This document shows positions 43,905 through 54,018 of a DNA stretch of 64,000 nucleotides, piece after piece; within the stretch, counting starts at the first letter, position 1; each line of letters starts with the position of its first letter. The stretch is from contig NC_016488.1 of assembly GCF_000227115.2 (NCBI RefSeq), forward strand, positions 682,001 through 746,000, written 5' to 3'. A program made the translations under genes and the position numbers. The notes under the pieces are model-generated. The model saw nothing but the letters and a program-made list of their open reading frames with translations. It did no database searches and was not told the DNA's origin. The stretch comes from Naumovozyma dairenensis CBS 421. Its lineage: Eukaryota; Ascomycota; Saccharomycetes; Saccharomycetales; Saccharomycetaceae.

Positions 43905-44534
43905 ATGAGTAACGCTGATAAGATGTACATCTCGTACAATAACATTCACAAATTATGCCAAAAGATTGCTAAGCAAATCTTAGAAAGGAATGAAAGACCT
44001 GATATCATTATCGCCATCACTGGTGGAGGTATGATTCCCGCTAGAATTATTAGATCTTTCTTGAAAGTTAAAGGTCAAAAAAACATTCCAATTCAAGCAA
44101 TTGGGTTATCTTTATATGAAGATCTTGGTTTAGATACTACTGTTGAAACTATCGGTAAAGAAGTTATCAGAACACAATGGTTAGATTTTATGGCATTAGA
44201 TAAACATTTCGATTCTTTAATTGGTAAGAAAGTTTTGATTGTTGACGAAGTAGATGATACTAGAACTACTCTACATTATGCTGTTTCTGAATTAGAGAAA
44301 GAAGTTGTTGAACAACAAAAAAGATTAAATAGATTAGATGAAGAAACATTGTTTTCTGTCTTTGTTCTACATAATAAAGACAAACCAAAGAAGGCAGATT
44401 TACCAAAGGAAATGCTTGAATCTGGTCGTTATTTAGCTGCTGTCACAGTTCCTGACAAATGGTTATGTTATCCATGGGAGGCTGAAGACATTGAAGAACA
44501 CACTAACTTGGCTAAATTACAAGGAAATGATTGA
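43905..44534 (+). CDS. XPT1: Xanthine phosphoribosyltransferase Xpt1
   Basis: 209 residues, the S. cerevisiae length, ATG start (MSNADKMYISYNNIHKL). The PRPP-binding motif reads VLIVDEVDDTRTTLHYA (about 109-125); the hood region has TGGGMIPARI. Converts xanthine (and guanine) to XMP with PRPP in purine salvage. Position follows the chromosome X order (YJR133W). Confidence 0.96.
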   Translation: MSNADKMYISYNNIHKLCQKIAKQILERNERPDIIIAITGGGMIPARIIRSFLKVKGQKNIPIQAIGLSLYEDLGLDTTVETIGKEVIRTQWLDFMALDKHFDSLIGKKVLIVDEVDDTRTTLHYAVSELEKEVVEQQKRLNRLDEETLFSVFVLHNKDKPKKADLPKEMLESGRYLAAVTVPDKWLCYPWEAEDIEEHTNLAKLQGND

Positions 44535-44840
44535 TCTGTATTATATTATAGGTAGCCTTAATAGGTTATATAACAACATATTGCATGCTATGTCATTTTA
44601 AAAACTTCTATTAAATTAAATTTAAATCGCCCGAAACTACCAATATGATCGCAGCATAATTTATATCCTTCATGAGAGATAGTACGTATATTATATTTTA
44701 TTATAGATAAAGTATCGCCAAAGTAATGCATCTATATAGTGGATTCTTGCTCTTTTGTTTCAATTGAATGAATTGCATAGGTGTTTTTTACTCAGGATTC
44801 AATTAAAGGGAACGATGTCTACGGGTACTATTAAATATTA
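44535..44840. other. Convergent XPT1/SEC39 3' region
   Basis: 306 bp between convergent gene ends. AT-rich; nothing else seen. Confidence 0.3.
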
Positions 44841-46985
44841 TTATTTTTCTAATGAGTACTTGTCATTTACAAGATCACGGATACTTAATTCCAATTCTAG
44901 TCCACTCCAATATGATATAATAGGTTCTACTTCTTCCACTGGACAAACATATAATAATTTACTTAATATTTTCATTTGTTGCATAAGTATTTCTGTAGGG
45001 ATCTCATTATCAAGCCAATTCGGATCAATAAATTTACCCACTTGATATATTGTCAACCAATAGTCGCACAAATTGAAACGTTCATCAGTCGCTATGCCAC
45101 TCGTTTCAGATTGTTGTCCTATGTATGTTTTAAACTTATCGAATAGTTCCATTGTTAGTTTATATGCAAAATTGAAATCCATGTTAACCAATGAATAATC
45201 AATATGTAGAGTCAATAATCGCATATATGCAACAATAACATCTTTTTTTTGAGCCGGTTTCAATTGATTATGATTTATGAATGGACATTGACATGCCATT
45301 GCTACGTTTAGTTTTTTCATTATTTCAAAAGTGACAGAGATGTCTTTGTATATCGAATTATTGGATTCCAATAAGATCGATATAAGCCCGGTTTCTTTTG
45401 TCTCAAAATCTAATATGTTTGATGGTTTGAAAATGTGTCCCTTTCCTAGATTCATTGAATATTTGGATAAATCATCAGACACATCCAGTAAAGTTTGTAA
45501 AGAATTTAATTCTTCCTTCGTTATTAAGTCCTGTCGCCCCTTTGTGTGCGCTTCTAGTGATAATAAATTTAAAACTTTACGACATTTGGTCATTCCAAGA
45601 CTCTTTTTGGATCCATTAGTTGAGTTATTGAAATAAATCCAAAAAAATTTAAGTAATAGCTTCGTAATGAATTTTTCTTTATATTGAGTTACAACCTCTT
45701 CTAAAACATCAAATTCCCCTAAGTCTAATACGGTTTCCAATAAAATTGATATTTTCCTTTCTATTGTTAAATGTGATAATACCATATCATTATCTTCGTG
45801 AACGATTGAATCAAAAATATCCTTTATCTTAGCATTATTAATGGAAGGTTTGTTTGCATTGGCACTTAGTTCTTCTTTACAAATAGATGCGAAATGTGCT
45901 AATTGGGACGATTCTGTACCTTTATTGATTAGATACAAATCTTTGAAAGAATCTTTACTTTTAGAAAAATTCTGCATGAATAATAAATATTTCTGTAGGT
46001 CATAATAATGCAAATTGTCATAATCTGTTAACATCACTGAATTGTCTGCGGTAACATTTACTAAGTTACTTAGAGTCGCGAGAGTTGTAAACTTTAATAA
46101 ATTACCACTATTTTCAAATATTATTCTTAATAAACTTGTCTTAAACGTGTGAATCTCATCTTGAGGTAATACCGAAGGTAAAATGTCAATTAAATTGTCC
46201 AACAATTCATAATTTTCCTGATTATCCATAGGAAATTGGGTTACAGTGCAGAAATTATTTAAGAAGGAAGTAAATGATTTCGTATATTGCAAATAAGGTA
46301 TTAGTTCTTTTTTCATATCACCACCTTCTAATATTAAAGGAAACACAGCGATAGGATCCATTTTGGAAAAATCTTTAATTTTTAATTTGGAGCCTAATCT
46401 TGAATTTATATAATTCAAAGGTTCGATAATGCATTCGATCCAATCTTTCCCTTCTTTATTTATATGAAAGTTGGAATGAGTCCATAATGGTTCATAAAAT
46501 GAAGTCATTTCTGGTATGACTTCATTGCATACCAAAATTCTAATTTGTAACCATAGGGATTGTAAATCTTCTAAAGAGCTCAGTGATGTTTCTAATGGGA
46601 TAATATTACTACTATACAACCCATTTAACTTTGATTCAATGAAATATTTAGTAGAGAGGTATCTAGTATTAACGATAGTATTCCCTACTTCCACCAATGG
46701 AATAAGGTCTGGATTATTTTCTAATAACTTCACCACAAGATTTTCATCGCTTAAAGAACCATCGTCGTTGGCACTTGCATTATTGTCATTATCGTCATTT
46801 CCCAATTCGATGGTAGGAAATAAAGATATTAGATTCATCGGATCATCTAATTCAGGCCAAAGTATACATGCTGCTTTGATGAAGTCTAAAGAATAATGCA
46901 CATGACGTAAAATTTGTGAAAGGTTTGTTGAGTCTGCCTTTGATGCAAACACACATGCTAATAGATACAATTGTTCTTTGAACAT
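44841..46985 (-). CDS. SEC39: Dsl1 tethering-complex subunit Sec39
   Basis: 714 residues; S. cerevisiae Sec39 (YLR440C) is 709. It opens MFKEQLYLLACVFASKAD and has WPELDDPMNL, SAQLAHFASICKEEL-like SSQLAHFASICKEEL, FKPSNILDFE and FIDPNWLDNEIPTEI, matching Sec39 along its length. All-helical. With Dsl1 and Tip20 it tethers Golgi-derived COPI vesicles at the ER. In S. cerevisiae it neighbours RPS1A; here it lies 45 kb from RPS1, within a chromosome X-like block, marking a rearrangement. Confidence 0.94.
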   Translation of the reverse strand: MFKEQLYLLACVFASKADSTNLSQILRHVHYSLDFIKAACILWPELDDPMNLISLFPTIELGNDDNDNNASANDDGSLSDENLVVKLLENNPDLIPLVEVGNTIVNTRYLSTKYFIESKLNGLYSSNIIPLETSLSSLEDLQSLWLQIRILVCNEVIPEMTSFYEPLWTHSNFHINKEGKDWIECIIEPLNYINSRLGSKLKIKDFSKMDPIAVFPLILEGGDMKKELIPYLQYTKSFTSFLNNFCTVTQFPMDNQENYELLDNLIDILPSVLPQDEIHTFKTSLLRIIFENSGNLLKFTTLATLSNLVNVTADNSVMLTDYDNLHYYDLQKYLLFMQNFSKSKDSFKDLYLINKGTESSQLAHFASICKEELSANANKPSINNAKIKDIFDSIVHEDNDMVLSHLTIERKISILLETVLDLGEFDVLEEVVTQYKEKFITKLLLKFFWIYFNNSTNGSKKSLGMTKCRKVLNLLSLEAHTKGRQDLITKEELNSLQTLLDVSDDLSKYSMNLGKGHIFKPSNILDFETKETGLISILLESNNSIYKDISVTFEIMKKLNVAMACQCPFINHNQLKPAQKKDVIVAYMRLLTLHIDYSLVNMDFNFAYKLTMELFDKFKTYIGQQSETSGIATDERFNLCDYWLTIYQVGKFIDPNWLDNEIPTEILMQQMKILSKLLYVCPVEEVEPIISYWSGLELELSIRDLVNDKYSLEK

Positions 46986-48197
46986 TGTGGCTAAGGTAGA
47001 AGAAGCAACTGAAGTAAAGGAGGTATTCTTGAGATGTTATGGCCACGCTCTGTTCGACCAACTGTTTTAAACTATCACTCACTCAGTCAATCATCAATAC
47101 GTAAGCTGTCTCATTTATTATATTAGACCATACTACACTAAACATTATATCTATATATTTGTTCAGTTTGATTTGGGGACCCTAAACAAAAAAGAGGGTT
47201 AGAAATGTTTACCCTAGACTTTAGAAGCAAAAAACAAATTAGGTCTTTATTTATTGACCAATTTCTGATTTGTTTCCATTTAGTTTCCTAGCACCTATTT
47301 TGAGTTTCAAATAAAAGTCTAACCGTATGTCCAATTCAGTGCGTAAAAACTTTACTTTAATTTCAAGCGAGTTTTCGATAGACACATGCCATCGAGAATA
47401 CCCAACACTAAATCCATGCGTAAAAACGTTACTATAACCCAACCAAAGCCTAATTAGGTCCACAACAAAAGGGCTAAATAAACCCTAAAATGAAAGTAAC
47501 GTTTCTACCTGTTGGAATTAGACATGCTAGCTGTTCGAGTGTAGCTACCACTACTTACATAAGTTAGTTTGCATTTCCATTATCTACCGCTGGCTGTTTG
47601 TCCATTTGGGTAGATAGAAGAGATACTTCATACATAAGAAATACCAGAAACAATTGTGACAGAGTGCTATATGGGAATCACATTAGAAACATAATGGAAA
47701 TTGAGAATTGGGAACATATATAATACGGCACGTGGCCGGAATCACAGAGAAGAAGTAAAGTGTGTTGGTAAACCATATTTATTATTAGAACTGCTACGTA
47801 CATATAGATGCATTAAGTGAATAACACCATTTTAAGTAGCATTCATACACAGGGAAATGCAACGAGCTGTTCCATTGGCGTAAAGATTTTCACTTAATTT
47901 TGCACGGATAAATGCAGATTCTTCATCAAATAATAGAAAGGATAAGCTTTTTCTCAAACTTTGGCAAGGATTGTTGATTTCTTCTGCGCAAGAAGAATGA
48001 CGGGTCAGTTATCCCAAGCAGAAGATATTAGAACAAGCTTGTATTGTGAGGTGCTCTGATATGAGTTTTATTATATTAGGGATTTGTTACTTCTATATCT
48101 TTCGCTTAGTCTATCACCTTTTTTATTAATTGTGTATAAAATATGCATAGACACATATATACAATGATATTCGTTTATTTGTATCTTTGCCTGGTCA
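46986..48197. other. 1.2-kb SEC39-SGM1 intergenic region
   Basis: SEC39 promoter and SGM1 3' flank, with copy 2 of the 305-bp repeat (47570-47874). A TGTTGGAATTAGACA sequence at about 47510 resembles a Ty LTR end, 60 bp before the repeat. A 70-codon minus-strand ORF (47251-47463) has no family features. This gap lies beside the SEC39 insertion point. Confidence 0.45.
47570..47874 (+). repeat. Dispersed 305-bp repeat, copy 2
   Basis: Second copy of the repeat at 34653-34957, same strand and length, with a single internal mismatch (G for A near the 3' end). Flanking DNA is unrelated. High identity implies recent movement or gene conversion. Confidence 0.85.
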
Positions 48198-50477
48198 TCA
48201 ACCCATTCGTTCTTGCATCTCCACCATTTGTTGCACTTGTTGATGTAACATTTCTTTCAAATCATCTACATCATTCTTTAGTTCATCTACAGTTTCCGTC
48301 TTCTCTCCCAGTAGTTGTAGTGATGTCTCTAATTTATGGTGTAATTGATCAATTTCTGATTTCAATTTGGTATTTTCTTCATTCAATCTTGTACAATCTT
48401 CATTGCTCTTCAGAAGCTTCAATATTTCTTCATTAGCATTATTTTTCTCAGCTTGTAATCTATCATACGATTCCTTTAAAGAACGATACTCTCCCTCCAT
48501 ACACCTTATTTCTGAACCTAACCGACTCAACATTTGTGCATTCATAATTTGTGCATTAGTGTTTGTACTTTGCATTGCTGTACTTGGTTTACGTAAGGAT
48601 GGAGTAAAGGGTATCGATGGATTTCTTTGGAATAAAGATTGTAATGCTGCTGCTTCGTCTGGAATATCATCATCATCAGTAACATTAATGGATATATCAT
48701 TCATAGTATCTGAATGATAATAATGATCATTATTTTCATTAGCTAAAGTGGAATTCCCATCCCCTAAAATATTAGAATTTTGAATCACATCACCTATTTG
48801 GTTATCAATATTTTCTTCTGCATTATTTGTGTATGGGATGTTACCACTATTTAACCATTGTTTTTGAAATGTTGATATAATCGCATCATTAGAGGTTGTA
48901 GATGATAATGATATGTTTTTCCTCTTAGGTAAAACAATATCACTTTTTGTCTTGCTGTTAATTTTATCTTGAGCAGTACTATCAAGAGTAGCAGGGAAAT
49001 TATCTATACTGTTTCCTCTCGAGGATATGCTTGATGGAACAATGTTTTGTTGTAGTTGACTTTTTTGAATATTATACTTTTTTTCCAAAAGCGCGTGATC
49101 TTCTCTTAAATCATGTAATGACTTATTCAAAGATTCAAGTTCAGAAGATAATGATTTTTTCTCTTCTGTTAGATTTGAGATTTTTTCATGATCCTTATCT
49201 AATTGAGAGTTTAATTGTGAGTTCTCTAGTTTAAGTTCATCTATTTTCTTTTCTAATTTATCAATATCATCTTTTGATCCCTTTAATAATGTATTTAAAT
49301 CGGTTATTTTAGTATTAAGTGAAAATTCAATACTTTCCCAATTTTGTTTACTTGAATTGAATTGCTGTTGAATAAGCTCGTATTGGTTTCTAACATTATG
49401 GAGAGATGTACTGGAGTTATCGTTGTTGCTATTATTAATAAGATAACTGCTACTTTGATCTCGGGTTGTATCTTTATTATTTTCCAATTCAATTTTCAAC
49501 TCTTCAATAGTAGATTCTAGATTCATTATATGTTTATTATTAATTTCTTTAATACTATCAAGTTCATCTTGTAATTTTAATTTTTCATCATTTAAAGTTG
49601 TAGATGTAGTTGATAATTCTTCTGTTAATTCGTTCAATTTTTCATTTTTGACATTCAATTCTGATTGCAAACTGACTAATTCTTCATTATCTTTTAACAA
49701 TCGAGAAATTTTTTCATTAGATTCAGTCAAAACGGTTTGAATATTGCTATATGATTCATTTAATGAATCGAGTTCATCAGATTTATCATTCAATTGGTTA
49801 TGTAGGTCAGATATCTCCTCTTCCATATTCAATATTGTTTTCTTTAAACTTTTAACTTGATTTGACTTTTTGAATTCATTTTTGGATAATGTTTCACCTT
49901 CTTTCTTTAATTGTTCTATTATATCTTCTTTATCTCTAATTAATTTAAAAAGACTAGAATCAGTCTTGGTAGTAGTTTGACTATCTTTTAATTGTGATTT
50001 CAAATTTTCATTTTCCTTTTGTATTGATCCTATTTTAGGTTGAACGTATGACGATAATACTTCCAATATTGGTAAATTTTCATAATTATCTGGTAACCAT
50101 GATCTCATACCTTCGCTAATTACAAGTTCTTTTTGTTGTTGCGATGCATCTGCATTGAGGCTCTTTTCTTCGAAAAAAGTTTTATCATTTTCATCAGTGT
50201 CATGTTTTTGTGAAAGACTACTAGTAGAAAGTATATCACTATCAGGAACTGTTACTTCATGTCCTGCATTAGGAACAATACTCGGTGAATTGGGTACAGG
50301 GGTAGATGATACCGAACTTCTTATGTTTCCTTGAATATCGTTATCATCATCATCCGTTGTTAATGTTGCCAAACTAGCAGTTGAAGTAGAAGATGGTTTC
50401 TTTAATTTCTTCTTCCCTTTTTTCGTAGCCAGAGAAAGACGTTCTTCTAAAGATAATTTTTTCTTCGGTTGAGACAT
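48198..50477 (-). CDS. SGM1: Golgi coiled-coil protein Sgm1 (TMF1-like)
   Basis: 759 residues; S. cerevisiae Sgm1 is 707. N-terminal basic start (MSQPKKKLSLEERLSLATKK), then coiled coil over most of about 150-480, an Asn/Asp-rich linker, and a conserved C-terminal coiled-coil TMF-type domain (LGSEIRCMEGEYRSLKESYD). Sgm1 binds the Rab6 homolog Ypt6 at the Golgi. The C-terminal domain and the SGM1-MCM22-TIM8-TTI2 order (YJR134C-YJR136C) support the call. Confidence 0.9.
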   Translation of the reverse strand: MSQPKKKLSLEERLSLATKKGKKKLKKPSSTSTASLATLTTDDDDNDIQGNIRSSVSSTPVPNSPSIVPNAGHEVTVPDSDILSTSSLSQKHDTDENDKTFFEEKSLNADASQQQKELVISEGMRSWLPDNYENLPILEVLSSYVQPKIGSIQKENENLKSQLKDSQTTTKTDSSLFKLIRDKEDIIEQLKKEGETLSKNEFKKSNQVKSLKKTILNMEEEISDLHNQLNDKSDELDSLNESYSNIQTVLTESNEKISRLLKDNEELVSLQSELNVKNEKLNELTEELSTTSTTLNDEKLKLQDELDSIKEINNKHIMNLESTIEELKIELENNKDTTRDQSSSYLINNSNNDNSSTSLHNVRNQYELIQQQFNSSKQNWESIEFSLNTKITDLNTLLKGSKDDIDKLEKKIDELKLENSQLNSQLDKDHEKISNLTEEKKSLSSELESLNKSLHDLREDHALLEKKYNIQKSQLQQNIVPSSISSRGNSIDNFPATLDSTAQDKINSKTKSDIVLPKRKNISLSSTTSNDAIISTFQKQWLNSGNIPYTNNAEENIDNQIGDVIQNSNILGDGNSTLANENNDHYYHSDTMNDISINVTDDDDIPDEAAALQSLFQRNPSIPFTPSLRKPSTAMQSTNTNAQIMNAQMLSRLGSEIRCMEGEYRSLKESYDRLQAEKNNANEEILKLLKSNEDCTRLNEENTKLKSEIDQLHHKLETSLQLLGEKTETVDELKNDVDDLKEMLHQQVQQMVEMQERMG

Positions 50478-50747
50478 ATATGTTAAAGTTTAATTCAATT
50501 AATGTATGGAATATGGAACACTCTTCCTATCTATAATATACTGGCATATAGTGCCCTTTTCTTGTCTTTGTCGTAATACTAGTGGTAGTAGAAGTAGTAG
50601 TAGTTCGTAGTAGTAATGAACTGGCCAAAGTCTTTACCGATTGAGTGAATGTTTCGCCGTTTTTATTTTTCAGAAATTTTTCAAAAGTTGGAAACAAAAA
50701 AAAAACTCGACCGAGTTTCGAACAGACAATAATGAATTCACTACATT

Positions 50748-51548
50748 CTATGATAAATCTGAATCAATGAAGTCAATCAATTGAACTCTTCTATCTCTGG
50801 GTGAGATATTAGAGTCTCCTTCACATATTATTAAATTGGACTTTAGTAATAGTCTATACAGTCTCATTAACGCGCCATTACCTTGTTTGTCTTCTTTGAA
50901 ATCTTCTAATGTTAAAGTTGGATCATAATTAATCAGTTTTTTCAAAACTTGTGATACTATATCCTTAGTTAACACATTAGCATATGGATCATTGGAGAAC
51001 AATGCTTCTGTGACAAATTTATTTAATGATTCCCATAACTCTTTATTCTTCATGGCTGTCGATGTATCCCAATCCATTGCATGAGTTTGCACTTGGGAAT
51101 GTCTTACTTGTCCCTGATCGTCATCATCACCATTCGCATTGTTGTCCAATGATTTAATTAAAGTCTCTATATTATCATTCAATTGTTTCTGATATATTAG
51201 CATAGAGTCTAGATTCTGTGTATTCCCTTTCATTACATTTATTGCATCTTTAGAACTCTCCATTCTCATTGATTGACTTAATGATGCTAAACTCAATCCA
51301 ATGGGATCTGATCTCTCAGGAAATAGCATTGATTTACTCAAGAACCGATTCCATACTTCTTCTTTGTTCTTCTTAGTCTTCGATAGTTCAGCACCGTCTT
51401 GTTCTGCTGTTGCAGCAGCAGCTTTCAGTTCACTAATGGCATCTCGAGCCTTCTTTAAGAAATATTTTTTGTTTTCAATGTTTGTTCTTAACGTCTTACC
51501 ATATAGATCATACCATTCCGATTTTGTTGATACTAATTCTTCCTTCAT
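50748..51548 (-). CDS. MCM22: Kinetochore Ctf19-complex subunit Mcm22 (CENP-K)
   Basis: 266 residues; S. cerevisiae Mcm22 is 239. Helical N-terminal half with a coiled-coil-like Lys/Glu pattern and a C-terminal winged-helix-like part (LTLEDFKEDKQGNGALMRLYRLLLK-like segment at about 220-245). Fast-evolving, so the call leans on position between SGM1 and TIM8 on the same strand as YJR135C. Mcm22 pairs with Mcm16 and Ctf3 at the inner kinetochore. Confidence 0.75.
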   Translation of the reverse strand: MKEELVSTKSEWYDLYGKTLRTNIENKKYFLKKARDAISELKAAAATAEQDGAELSKTKKNKEEVWNRFLSKSMLFPERSDPIGLSLASLSQSMRMESSKDAINVMKGNTQNLDSMLIYQKQLNDNIETLIKSLDNNANGDDDDQGQVRHSQVQTHAMDWDTSTAMKNKELWESLNKFVTEALFSNDPYANVLTKDIVSQVLKKLINYDPTLTLEDFKEDKQGNGALMRLYRLLLKSNLIICEGDSNISPRDRRVQLIDFIDSDLS

Positions 51549-51865
51549 AACTATCTGGTAGATTATCTTTCCTGCCAGTATTACCGATCCTCTTCACAAG
51601 TTTTGTATCGATCAGACTTCTTTGCCGCTTGCCCAACCAACTCTTCTTTTAGTCTGTGTATTATATATATATAACGAACGCAGTTTTAGTTCTTGTTAAA
51701 GGGCGAGAAGGAATAGATGTATATCACCACAGAGAAACTTTGATAGTACAAGTGAACAACTGAAGAAGAAACAATAGGTTCTTCCAATTATATTGTCTTT
51801 CTGATCTCGAATTACATTAACGTGTTACTAATTGTACTTGAAAAAAATATACTACTCTTCTAAGG
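51549..51865. other. Divergent MCM22/TIM8 promoter
   Basis: 317 bp between divergent starts, with a TATATATATATA tract near 51662. No specific site called. Confidence 0.3.
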
Positions 51866-52159
51866 ATGTCCTTTAACTCTGCTGCTAATACTACCGCCTC
51901 CTCTCTTTCTGCTGAAAGTCTATCTTCCTTAGATGCAAATTCTAAGAAAGATATTTCAACTTTCATAGAGTCTGAAAATGCCAAGCAAAAAGTTCAAATG
52001 TCTATCCATCAACTAACAAATACATGTTTTAAGAGTTGTATTACGAATGTTTCAGATCCAGATTTGAGTTCTCAAGATCAACAATGTTTAGCCAATTGTG
52101 TTAATAGATTCTTAGATACTAACATTAGGTTAGTTAAAGGCTTACAAAACATCCAATGA
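51866..52159 (+). CDS. TIM8: Small TIM chaperone Tim8
   Basis: 97 residues; S. cerevisiae Tim8 is 87. Twin CX3C motifs CFKSC and CLANC are separated by 15 residues (TNVSDPDLSSQDQQ region) and followed by VNRFLDTN, diagnostic of small TIMs. It works with Tim13 in the intermembrane space, guiding Tim23-type precursors. N-terminus is Ser/Ala-rich. Convergent with TTI2, as in YJR135W-A/YJR136C. Confidence 0.95.
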   Translation: MSFNSAANTTASSLSAESLSSLDANSKKDISTFIESENAKQKVQMSIHQLTNTCFKSCITNVSDPDLSSQDQQCLANCVNRFLDTNIRLVKGLQNIQ

Positions 52160-52204
52160 TAAGAAATGGTTCCTTCGAGAAAAATTATCCCATATATTGT
52201 CTAT

Positions 52205-52250
52205 ATAATCTATCCATCTATCTATCTATCTGTCATCTATCTGTATATAA
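52205..52250 (+). repeat. TCTA tetranucleotide microsatellite
   Basis: Imperfect (CTAT/CTGT)n tract between the convergent TIM8 and TTI2 ends, reaching the TTI2 stop region. Confidence 0.6.
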
Positions 52251-53570
52251 AAATAAAATTCGAACATCTTCATGCTTACTTATTAACATTTCCTTTTCAT
52301 CAACTTCAAAATTGCAACCTTTGGATTCTAATTGTTTCATAATTTTCTTTAAACTAATGATAATGTCATTAACTTCTTCCTTTACAATCAAACCTTCTTG
52401 TCGGCATTTTAATAGAATCATTATTTCCAATCCTAGAAGATCATACTTATGAAAAACTAATCTTTCAGAAGGACATTCTTCAATCAAATTCGATACTAAT
52501 TCTAAGATTTTAATAATAACATCTTCATATAACGTTATGAATGGATTTTTCACAAAATATTGACCCAAGACATATATGATACGTTGTAAATGGATTACTG
52601 ATTGAGTTTTCAGGATTTTGATATTTTCAATTAATATATCAAATAAAGTTATCAATAACTTATTATATTTCAGATCTAAACGTGGTATTATATTTTGAAG
52701 CAAGATTTCAGATACTACTTCAGAAATTCTTTTATTCCTTTCCTTGAGATCCCGCTCAAACTCTACATAATACAATTGGTTTAATACCGGGAAAACAAGC
52801 GTCATTACTTGAATCGATTCTTGTTCTTTATTCATTGGTGGAATAAAATAACACATTTTCTTCAATAGTGGTTCGTATAATTGGAACAACCCTGTGTCTT
52901 TGAACGTTATCCATTTATCATCTTTATCAAACGTTTCGAATTTTTGTAAAAATATGTTCAAAAGTAAAACACCTTTCAATACAATACCTTGTAGATCAGT
53001 GGTATCATCTAACAAATTTAAAATTGCAGGATTAATCCACCAAAGATTACTTGATATCTCATTCCTATGTAATAACTTTAATATACCGTACATTAACGGT
53101 ATACTATTCAAACCACCATTTTGTTTCCATTTCAATTTTTCATCATCATCATCTTGAAACATATTTAATCTTAATTTAGTATTTAATAAAATATTCTTTT
53201 TAATACCATTATCAAACTTATATTTGACTTTCTGTAAATCACTAGCATTAGTATTAGCACTATTTTTCAATAGTAACGGTTGTAAACGATCAACGAGCCA
53301 TTTAATGATATCTTCTCTGTTTACAACGAGTCCTTCTTGTGGATGCAGTAGTTTATCTACTATTTTCAATACATGAGATTCATTATCTACAATCAATAAT
53401 AGTAAACATAATATTAATTGTTTCCTTTGAATGTCATCTAGTTGCATATTAGCATCATTATTATTATCTTGTAATAACTTATCAATTCCATTTAAATCTT
53501 TATATGAAAGTTTTGGAAGTAAATTAATGTTCGATGCAGGTATTTTAAATTGATCGACAAGTTCCATCAT
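52233..53570 (-). CDS. TTI2: TTT-complex subunit Tti2
   Basis: 445 residues; S. cerevisiae Tti2 is 421. All-helical HEAT-like protein starting MMELVDQFKIPASN. Tti2 with Tel2 and Tti1 stabilises PIKK kinases. I recognise it mainly by length, helical character and place next to TIM8 (YJR136C); the protein family evolves quickly. Confidence 0.78.
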   Translation of the reverse strand: MMELVDQFKIPASNINLLPKLSYKDLNGIDKLLQDNNNDANMQLDDIQRKQLILCLLLLIVDNESHVLKIVDKLLHPQEGLVVNREDIIKWLVDRLQPLLLKNSANTNASDLQKVKYKFDNGIKKNILLNTKLRLNMFQDDDDEKLKWKQNGGLNSIPLMYGILKLLHRNEISSNLWWINPAILNLLDDTTDLQGIVLKGVLLLNIFLQKFETFDKDDKWITFKDTGLFQLYEPLLKKMCYFIPPMNKEQESIQVMTLVFPVLNQLYYVEFERDLKERNKRISEVVSEILLQNIIPRLDLKYNKLLITLFDILIENIKILKTQSVIHLQRIIYVLGQYFVKNPFITLYEDVIIKILELVSNLIEECPSERLVFHKYDLLGLEIMILLKCRQEGLIVKEEVNDIIISLKKIMKQLESKGCNFEVDEKEMLISKHEDVRILFLYTDR

Positions 53571-54018
53571 TATGTGCCGTTGTATCCTCCTTTTCTTCCA
53601 TTAACTGTGTTCCTTTCTTTAGCGATGGTCTGCATGCTAACTTATTTCGATGCCCTTAAGAATACATGCAACTTTTTCAACCTATTCACAAAAACGGACG
53701 CCAAAAGAGGTGGTAACCCAAATAGCTTGATCTTTTAACAAAAAAACAAAAAACTGCTAGTCTAATGAATGATTCAATTAGACTTATACCTTAAAAAGTA
53801 TTAGGGACTATTTGAGCTTTTTACCTCTCAATTACTGCACATTGACTATTACTTAGTACTTTCGGTGCGACTTACATTTGCCAAAAACCAAAATTTACTA
53901 AAAGAATCATGCGTTAGAAAAAATATAGAATTACGTAGAAGTATATGTATATGTATACAACATTAGCATGGTGAAGCGAAGTGAAGAACCATAAACGTTG
54001 TCGTTATATTACTGAAAC
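53571..54018. other. TTI2-BAT2 intergenic region
   Basis: 448 bp. In S. cerevisiae, MET5, IML1, HOM6 and more lie between TTI2 and BAT2, so this gap is a rearrangement or gene-loss junction. No RNA gene seen. Confidence 0.35.
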
